Positions 57,338-64,000 of a stretch of DNA of 64,000 bases are shown here, piece by piece. Origin of the DNA: Chrysopilus asiliformis. Lineage: Eukaryota; Arthropoda; Insecta; Diptera; Rhagionidae. Location: the NCBI GenBank assembly GCA_964034945.1, contig OZ035961.1, positions 6,678,001 to 6,742,000 on the forward strand. Direction: 5' to 3'. Position 1 is the stretch's first letter. Each line of letters starts with the position of its first letter. The notes below the pieces were generated by a model, which saw only the letters and a program-made list of their open reading frames with translations, made no database searches and was not told the DNA's origin. Both the position numbers and the translations under genes were made by a program.

Positions 57338-58323
57338 CACAGAAAATAAAATGTATGTAAATATTACGAAAACGTTTGTTAATATAACGAAACCATTTGC
57401 CCCCCATGGGCCGACAAATATTTTGTTAATGGTACGATGTCAATTTTGTTAAGTTTTTGTATTTTTGTCTTTCGTTTTCATAAAAATTTTGTTAATATTA
57501 CAAATATTTTGTAAATATTACAAATATTTTGTAAATATTACAAAAACAAATCTCTCTTGTTGATATGGAATCTCTTTCTGTTTCTTGCTTAGTGTGTGTT
57601 CATAGAATTTAATATATGCAACTAATGAGCGGAAATTGTTTTAGTGTGATGACTTCAAAAATTAAGAGATGCTTGTTTGTTTCTGATAGTTTCTATATTG
57701 AATATTCGTATGGAGGAAATGTTTTATGACGGCCAATATGATGCGAAATGAAAATAATTTATTTTGAATTATTTTTCTTACAAAAACTTCAAACGAATGA
57801 ATTCTCTCGACGAATGTTGTTGTGTTACCTCGAAAAAATACTATTCGCGTTTAGTATTTTTCGAAAATGGGAAAAAATTATCGAAATCTGAAAAAAATGG
57901 GCATAAAAAATATTTCAAAAAAGCATTCCAACTAATGTCTAAACTAAGAAATGCTTTCCCAAAACTGATTTTTTGCATCAGTTTTATGAAAAATTATTGG
58001 AATCGCTTTAAAATTGAGTTTTTAGAATTGGCGAATCGACTAACAAAATCGTCGCCATTTTTTCGTCATGCACAAGTGTGGCGCAGTTCTACTAGTAGTC
58101 TAATTACCTGCTGCAGGCATCCAAACATGGTAATGACGCCATGATGCAAATCAGATTTGACAAAATGTACTTCGTAATATTAACAAATTTTAGTAACTAT
58201 ACGAAAAAATATTCGTTAATTTTTTCGTAGTATATACAAAACTTCAGTAATATTTACGAATTTTTTTTTGTTAGGCTTAACAAAACCCATTTTGTAAATA
58301 ATACAACATCATTTTTTTCTGTG
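57338..58323. mobile_element. TA-flanked TIR element with 588-bp shared core, copy 2
   Basis: 986 bp between TA dinucleotides (57336-57337 and 58324-58325). It begins CACAGAAAATAAAATG and ends CATTTTTTTCTGTG. Subterminal regions repeat TTNGTAAATATTAC and its complement many times, especially 57465-57545 on the left and 58170-58300 on the right. The core 57541-58128 matches 39003-39592 at about 95 percent, but those flanks are different. The 126-codon frame in the core differs from the other copy by about six replacement and four silent changes, so no protein constraint is apparent. Confidence 0.8.
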
Positions 58324-58325
58324 TA

Positions 58326-58660
58326 CCACCAGTGGTACACGATGTCACGGACGTGTTAAATTTAAAAGATAGTAATTTTCTGAAAATAAGTTTCTGTGAA
58401 TCAGAACAAATAATAATTCCTGAAGAATGTTTTGTTTTCGTCCCATTAACTTTGATTGAGAAATTGGCAGAAAGATTTCACTAATTTTCTTTTCTTTCGA
58501 AAAAAACGAGTAAACTCTGATCGCACAAAGTTGAGTTTTAAAAGTTTTCAACTTTTCCTGTCCATCGATATTATAAAAATACATAAAATTTTATTCTATC
58601 TTGTTCAAATCCCAATAGACATCTTGAAATATTAAAGAAATTATTGTATTTCTCTTTCAG
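58326..58660 (+). other. Intron 4, last part
   Basis: AT-rich. Ends with TTTCTCTTTCAG, a strong polypyrimidine acceptor. Confidence 0.55.
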
Positions 58661-58688
58661 TGAATGGATGACCGCAATAACAAAAACG
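58661..58688 (+). CDS. PH-domain gene, exon 5 (28-nt microexon)
   Basis: Acceptor TTTCTCTTTCAG and donor GTAAGTT. One base completes Ser128, then nine codons read EWMTAITKT. W130 is the near-invariant tryptophan of the PH C-terminal helix. The exon is extremely short, but both splice sites are close to consensus and the domain logic requires it. The following intron (58689-58776) is only 88 bp. Confidence 0.9.
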
Positions 58689-58776
58689 GTAAGTTAAATA
58701 AATAGAATTCCCAAGAATCCAATTTATTTTTAATAATGTCGTTGGTAAACTGAATTTCTTCTCTTATTCTTTAAAG

Positions 58777-58861
58777 CTGCCGCCACCACCACAAATTGAA
58801 CTAGTCATGGATAAACCACATCTAATGAATGTTCTAAGAAGGCCATTGGTCCGAATAAGAC
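58777..58861 (+). CDS. PH-domain gene, exon 6
   Basis: 85 nt between TTCTTTAAAG and GTGAGTA, 28 codons plus one base. The peptide starts LPPPPQIELVMDKPHLMNVL and ends RRPLVRIRR with the last residue split, just past the PH domain. PPPP is a possible SH3/WW/EVH1 ligand. A basic tail follows. The frame stays open at the donor, so at least one further exon is needed, which must start with two bases completing a codon that begins with C. Confidence 0.9.
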
Positions 58862-60359
58862 GTGAGTATGTCCTTATTACATCCAATATTTGCTCAGCCA
58901 TCTCGCAATTCGGTCATAGACAAACATCCTGGTGTTGAAAAAAATAATTATGAGTTACAAAAACAAGGGCGAAGAGTTGAATATTCCCAACCGCAGAAAA
59001 ATAAATAACCAAGAGAAAAAGTTAAATACCCTAAAATACTTGAATAGCGCTTGAGTTGACTATAGAGCGTTTCCATAACGTTTGGCAGGGCAGAATAATG
59101 TTTTATCAAGAATCTCTTCTAGGATAATAATTCGTTTACTTCTCCTTAAATTGTGATGCTTCATTTTTATTCGAGTGCACGCCCAAATATTTACTTTATC
59201 ATATTATAATGTTGTACGATAGCATAAATACATATAACGATAGCATAAGCATGGAAATAACTGTCATACATCCACTTGTATTATTGACGATAGACGGCAA
59301 ACAACCGATGTAATAAAAACATCCTTTCGAGAGAAATTCATCCTTAATACGTTGGTCGTCGTCAAAAGTCCTAGCAATCACGAGTAAAGAAAATATAATT
59401 TCGTGGCCTTTCATAACCAGAGCCCTTTGAAAAAACAACCATCAAGAAATATTTATACATCGTACAATATATCAACCAACATAAATATATTTGTATGAAA
59501 ATTTTACACATTTTCACAAAACTTTATTCATTTATAATGGGTGTTCTTCAATGGCTTTCAAAAGGATCTTCTTTTTTATTGAAAATTATGTTAGAAAATT
59601 TTGTCATTCCTTTGTTGCTCGCCAAAGTTTTGTGAAACTCTATGGTCTAAAGACTACGCGACCTATTATCGGACGAGAGGTCCAATTCACGCCCTATTTA
59701 GATCCTTCAAAGACGTATTTTCTTATGAGACATATCTGCGGGACGAGAAGAAGACCGAATGACTTCAGTTTTGGCCTTCTTCGAAGTATCGCCCTATGAG
59801 GCCTGAAAAGCTCGTTAATTCTTAGAAACGCACAAACTGATAGATTGACGTCTTATAGGGCGTAATTTCCGCTAAAACTAACTATTGGGCATTCGCCTAT
59901 TAAAACGAAACAGAAAACAAAACGTGAAACTTGGCATTTCCTTCGAAAATAAGCCACATGCAAACATATTGGAAATTGGAAATTTAACACGTTGGCTACC
60001 ATGTGAGTCACCGGTGTACACACACTATTGTCATTACCGTCAGTTTCTCAAGTGCCATGGTTGAGTGCAGTCGCTCGTGCGGTACAAAGGGTTTTTTTTT
60101 GTCCGTTATATTTTATTCGATTCGTTCGTTTTTGTCTGTATTGATCTTGTGTTCACTGGTGACTCACAAAGTACAGAAATGATTTTTGCGTTTTTTCCCT
60201 GTGTATACTAGCGGAGTAAGCGTGTTAAAAAGAATTATATTATTTTCCAATCAAGTTTCTTTTAAATTTCAAAAAGTATAAAAAAACGTTTGTCAATAAT
60301 GCTATTTCATAATTTTTGTAATTATAAAGTGACTAAATGCAACTAAAATTTCTAAAAAT
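58862..60359 (+). other. Downstream intron: no gene recognised
   Basis: Starts GTGAGTA. AT-rich. The + frame at 59491-59799 contains a more GC-rich stretch (59640-59800) but no motif, and no exon in the required phase with good sites was found. Confidence 0.45.
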
Positions 60360-60369
60360 ACCAATAAAG

Positions 60370-60515
60370 AAAAATGCGCCGCAGGCGAAAAAAAGGCAGA
60401 GCAATCCCAATGGAAGCTGATTATGATTTACATATTAAGTGATAGTTTTTTCTAGTATTTAATAAATTGAACAAAAAATTACGAAATTGAATAATCCGGG
60501 ACAAAAATGTAATTT
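60370..60515 (-). repeat. Dispersed repeat family E, inverted fragment
   Basis: Reading the minus strand: TTTGTCCCGGATTATTC, then an AT-rich middle, then TTTTCGCCTGCGGCGCATTTTTC. The same CCCGGAT..TGCGGCGCAT order is seen at 29546 and 52690. Confidence 0.5.
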
Positions 60516-60989
60516 GAGGGACAAATTTTATGAATTTTTTCTCCAATCCTTTTTTATTTCATTGAAATTTTCTTAAAAATTAGACAAAGGTAGAAGCCAT
60601 ACGACTTACTATGATATTTTCTTTCCTTTTCACAGCAAACATGTGTCAAAATTTTAGCTCAATCGGTTGAGCGGTTTTTGAGCTAGTGGTTTTGATATTA
60701 TTTTTTGAAGTCATTGTTTTAGCAATGTTTCATGATTTTTCTTTATTTTGAATTTAACCATGATTTTTCTTTATTTTGTATTTAATCATTTTCTTTATAT
60801 TTTGTCAAAAACTAATAATTTTCTGACAACGAAAAGTATTGAATGGATTATAGATCGTAGAACTTTTCGAGGGATTTAAGAAAAACACAAAATTTCTGGT
60901 TAAAAAACCAGCCCAATAAAAACTCAGTCGACCGATGGTGCTAAAATTTGAGGTCATATTTTCTGGAACTAGAAAGAAAATATGTAGTA

Positions 60990-61475
60990 CTAGCTTGCAT
61001 ACCCGTCGTTGCCGGGTTAAGTTTTTTCAAATTTTTTTTTTTATGGTCTATGTTGGAGCTAAACTTTAGGCCAATCGGCTTGGGAGTTTCCCCGCGAAAG
61101 GGTTACATAGCCGAAGAGCTAAGTTTCGAGATCACTTTACCCCCTCCTCTTACTCCCCCACCTCTCGGGCTACTTTTTAATGGGTCTATGTTGTGGCTGG
61201 ACCCGCGACGAACATCTATGCCAAATTTGATTTCAATCGGTTCATTAGTTTCCCCGCGAAAAAGTAACATAGCGCAAAAACTAAATTTCGAGATCACTTT
61301 ACCCCCTCCCCTTACTGCCCCCACCCCTCGCGCTACTTTTCCGTATGCCTATGTTGGAACCAGAACTACCACAGACACTCATGCCAAATTGCAAGTCAAT
61401 CGGTTCAGCCGTTTTTGCGTGAAAGAGGAACAGACAGACAGACAGACACCAACTCATTTTTATATATTAGTATGA
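60990..61475 (-). mobile_element. Non-autonomous Helitron (family A), copy 6
   Basis: On the minus strand: TC (complement of GA at 61474-61475) after A, then ATACTAATATATAAAAATGAG, and a 3' hairpin ACCCG-tcgttgcc-type stem, GCAAG, CTAG (60990-60993) before T. Two internal CGCGGGGAAACTA modules (about 61088 and 61250) give the 486-bp length. The 175-codon + frame across it is a translation of the repeat. Confidence 0.92.
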
Positions 61476-62457
61476 TTTCACAAATCACATATTTTCCTTG
61501 CCAGATTGAATAGTTTCCTTATTCGCCACATAATTTCTGATTTTCAAAGTTTCTCCAAAAAAAAAAAACTCCTCAATGAATTTTAAAATCGAATAAAATT
61601 GCTGAGAAACACCATAAACAATGGAAATCCACAGGAATATAAAATGTTCTTGTTGTCGAATATACAGCCAAATAAATCGAGTCGTTCGTTCGATGAACCC
61701 TCATCAATGTCAAGAACGTCGTTGGGAAATTGGAATGGCGGCGGCGACCTTCATCGAATCGGTTTTTCTTTATTATTATGGGCTTCAAACGAATAAAACG
61801 GAAATAAAAACGAAGATATGTACAATTTCAGGGCTTTAGTGAAATCAAGAAAATTCTCCCACAATATCTCTTTTCAGGGAAATTTATTTCATCTCATTCC
61901 ACGCACATTGACTCAAATGATGTTTTTCATCTGATTTAAACCGTTATTTTTGATAAATTTTCTTGAAATATGTACTTTAATTTGGTGAAACATTCTTCTA
62001 ACGATATAAATATGCTTTACAAAGATATTATGCTGAGCAGTGATGTGAAAAAATATGTTTACGTATAGGTAATCAAGATACGACTAGATGTACTTCAATC
62101 ATTGATAAAATTGGACTAAAGATTGGTCAAAAGATATTCAAAGAAATCAATCAAACAAATTAAATGTCATGGCGATGAACGAAAGTTGCTAGGATATTAA
62201 AAATGAATGAATTTCATTATTTTTGTACCGACAACATCCCTTGTCATCGAGTCTTATTTCAGTTGTCAATTAAACATATATTCCTCAATATTCCAAATTT
62301 ACAAAATGTTTATTACCGAAACAATTTTATTTTTGTTTCATTTGTTTTTAGCTTGAATGGACAAAACCTTGTTGAGTGAAAATAAAAAAAGAATAGTTAT
62401 GCTTTTACTTTATAGGAATTTTATAAAAATTGTTATGTAAAAAAATATATTCAGTAC
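61476..62457 (+). other. Downstream intron with one exon candidate
   Basis: AT-rich except for 61670-61790, described separately. Confidence 0.4.
61671..61795 (+). CDS. Candidate further exon (Ser-rich), unproven
   Basis: After ATATACAG the frame CCA AAT AAA TCG reads PNKSSRSFDEPSSMSRTSLG then NWNGGGDLHRIG.., more GC-rich and protein-like than its surroundings, ending at TAA (61793-61795) with AATAAA overlapping. As an internal exon its only donor is a poor GTTTTT at 61770. It would begin in phase 0, so it cannot follow exon 6 directly. An unseen exon would have to lie between. It could be a terminal exon, an unrelated small gene, or chance. Confidence 0.2.
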
Positions 62458-62990
62458 TAAACATAACAAAAGCTATAATTGCCAATCTGGCAATTATTGA
62501 AAACCCGTATGGTGATTTAATTGAACGGCGTATCAAAATTTCATTTGAATTCAAATTTTCCAATAAGATTTTTTTAAAACTTGTTCCAATCGGATTTTGA
62601 TGTATGGGAGTTTTATGTAGAATCATATTCTAAATAACTTTTGTTCTTGCACTTTTTTGATAGGATATACAGTTTTTGAGATATTCGCGAAAAACATTTT
62701 CGTTCCTATGGGGGGTACCCCCCCCTAATGGTCCATTTTTGCCCATTAACGAACTTAGCCCCGCATTTTACGAAAAACGGATCTGCGCAAAATTTCAAGT
62801 CTCTAGCTCAATCCATGCGCCCGCAATCCGCGCCACAGACGGACAGACGGACGGACGGACATGCGAAAATTAATTAATTTTATCATTCTAAACACACTGG
62901 TGTAATTCATTTTTGTGTGTGATGACGGGATCTTGGCGTTACAAACGGTAAGGCAAAGTTAATATACCCTTTGGTTTCACCATACGGGTA
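62458..62990 (-). mobile_element. Helentron-like family B repeat, copy 3
   Basis: Begins AAACATAACAAAAGCT then the hairpin AATTGCCA-atc-TGGCAATT (62478-62496) and ACCCGTATGGTGA (62503). It ends with the complement TCACCATACGGGT (62977-62989). The core TTTCAAGTCTCTAGCTCAAT and a short GACGGACA array lie in between. This is the most complete copy, about 530 bp without coding capacity. Inverted ends plus a terminal hairpin fit Helitron2/Helentron-type non-autonomous elements (inference). Confidence 0.65.
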
Positions 62991-63158
62991 TAAAAATACC
63001 AATTTTTGTGACGACACTTTCGAGATTATTTGCTCCAAGGTGTTCTCACACTTTTTGATGTCTTTCTTTGAAATCTACTCTTCGAGACCTTTCATTTAAG
63101 ATATCATACGCCCTCGTACCACCTCCTCTAAAAAAAAGTGCTATACAAACTTTGAGCA

Positions 63159-63331
63159 GGAGTGGTATTCCGTAACTTGTTTCAAGCGTTTGTTTTGAGT
63201 TAGAAGAAAAAGCTATATTCGCTGTCTTTGTTCCGATCAAGATAAATGACAGGGCGAAACAGAGATCGCGAATACTACTTTTTCTTCTAACTCGAAACAA
63301 ACGCTTGAAACAAGTTACGGAATACCACTCC
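63159..63331. mobile_element. Fold-back MITE
   Basis: GGAGTGGTATTCCGTAACTT.. (63159-63212) is repeated inverted at 63279-63331 with one mismatch in about 53 bp, and weaker complementarity extends inward. The loop contains TGTTCCGATCAAG. A compact, probably young hairpin element. Confidence 0.85.
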
Positions 63332-63725
63332 AGCACCGAGACGGGAAGAGCAGAGGGACTAAAATGTCCATTTAGGATACTTTGACATGTTTTTCATGTT
63401 TTTCAACATAAAAACATATTTCAATTAAATACTGTTTGTGCTAGTGGCTTGATATTTGTTTTAACAGATTCTGCATGCCAAAAAAAACGAGAAAAATTAC
63501 ACCTTAATTGGAACATTTGAATAGAAAATTTCTGGAACACTCACCTCCCATCCTCGACCTCCACCACTTCAATTTTCATGGACTCCTAGATCCTTAACCT
63601 CTAGGCCAAATGTGACCTATAACCAAAATTTCGTGTGGGGATTTTTTTTTTTCAGAAAAAGCTGTTTTTACCATTTTGGTCCATTTTGGTCCATTTTGGT
63701 CCAAAAATTTTTTTTTGGAATTTTT

Positions 63726-63925
63726 TTTTGTTTTATGCGCATTGTGAAAAGGACGAATATAGAGCGGTATAGTATTTTTTTGGGGGGAATTAAAGTTTCT
63801 CAAAACAACACCTACACAATGACAAAATGTGTCGGCGTTGTTTTGAAAAACTTTAATTCCCCAAAAAAAAAATTACTCCACCGATCTATATTCGTCCTTT
63901 TAACGATGCGCATACAACAAAATTG
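63726..63925. mobile_element. Fold-back MITE
   Basis: 63726-63813 is repeated inverted at about 63836-63925 (shared TATGCGCAT, AAAAGGACGAATATAGA, GGGGAATTAAAGTTT and CAAAACAAC blocks), with some mismatches and a short centre. Frames on both strands mirror each other and are not genes. Confidence 0.8.
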
Positions 63926-64000
63926 ATTATCTTTTGAACAAATTATTTGATGTTTTGACGATCATTACTTTGCCGGAGATGTGATGCCATCAGAAAGAAT
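63926..64000 (+). other. Window end, no feature
   Basis: 75 bp of unique AT-rich sequence. Confidence 0.5.

Larger units (their letters stand above)
10126..58861 (+). other. PH-domain protein gene (six exons visible, 3' end outside or unseen)
   Basis: Six exons on the + strand join into one open frame of at least 165 residues. Junction phases agree throughout: exon 1 ends after codon base 1, exon 2 supplies two bases and again ends after base 1, exon 3 ends in phase 0, exon 4 after base 2, exon 5 supplies one base and ends in phase 0, exon 6 ends after base 1. All introns are GT/AG. Residues about 25-137 look like a PH domain: GYLLRY in strand 1, RWSEEWVVLYDD in strands 2-3, and EREVSEWMTAI with the near-invariant C-terminal helix tryptophan (W130). 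PH domains usually bind phosphoinositides or proteins at membranes (family knowledge). The specific function is not recognised. A proline run follows (LPPPPQIELV), a possible SH3 or WW ligand. Introns 1, 2 and 4 carry the transposons described here. Confidence 0.8.

Noticed and set aside
59491..59799. 102-codon frame as a downstream exon
   Set aside because: No suitable phase-1 acceptor and donor pair and no recognisable domain.
60948..61475. 175-codon + frame
   Set aside because: Runs across a non-autonomous Helitron. Similar peptides appear in every copy because of repeat identity.

Overview
The window is AT-rich eukaryotic DNA, almost certainly from an insect and probably a fly. The support is an Irritans-type mariner closely resembling the horn-fly Himar type, a metazoan Ty3/gypsy element, Helitron- and Helentron-like repeats with GTCT/CAGA microsatellites, and a CGAAAATG start context. 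The species cannot be fixed. A large, repeat-swollen fly genome (black soldier fly type) would fit, but that is inference. No rRNA, tRNA, CRISPR or prokaryotic-style operon was seen.

One host gene was recognised. It runs on the + strand across most of the window. Six small exons (10126-10186, 38192-38236, 49550-49623, 50918-51120, 58661-58688, 58777-58861) have GT/AG junctions, and their phases fit in sequence. Joined, they give at least 165 residues whose central part reads as a pleckstrin-homology (PH) domain (about residues 25-137). Introns are about 28.0 kb, 11.3 kb, 1.3 kb, 7.5 kb and 88 bp, and the gene continues past 58861. Apart from transposon genes, essentially everything else is upstream or intronic DNA filled with repeats.

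Layout: 1-10125, upstream DNA with MITEs, a fold-back repeat, a piggyBac-type MITE, microsatellite-bearing repeats and a possible promoter near 9313. 10187-38191, giant intron 1, with a 123-bp minisatellite, an intact mariner (16061-17353), a full-length Ty3/gypsy element with apparently identical LTRs (20712-26462) and two Helitrons. 38237-49549, intron 2, with two nested insertions: a Helitron whose CTAG end is split by a TA-flanked TIR element, and a second Helitron split near its 5' end by a decayed Tc1/mariner. 49550-58861, exons 3-6. 58862-64000, downstream intron with a minus-strand Helitron, a Helentron-like repeat and two fold-back MITEs.

The most unusual pattern is a set of TA-flanked elements whose ends resemble CAC(A/T)CAGAAAAAT. 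Each carries its own short motif repeated in both subterminal regions, and two with different ends share a nearly identical 590-bp core. No computation was run. All boundaries and comparisons were read by eye.
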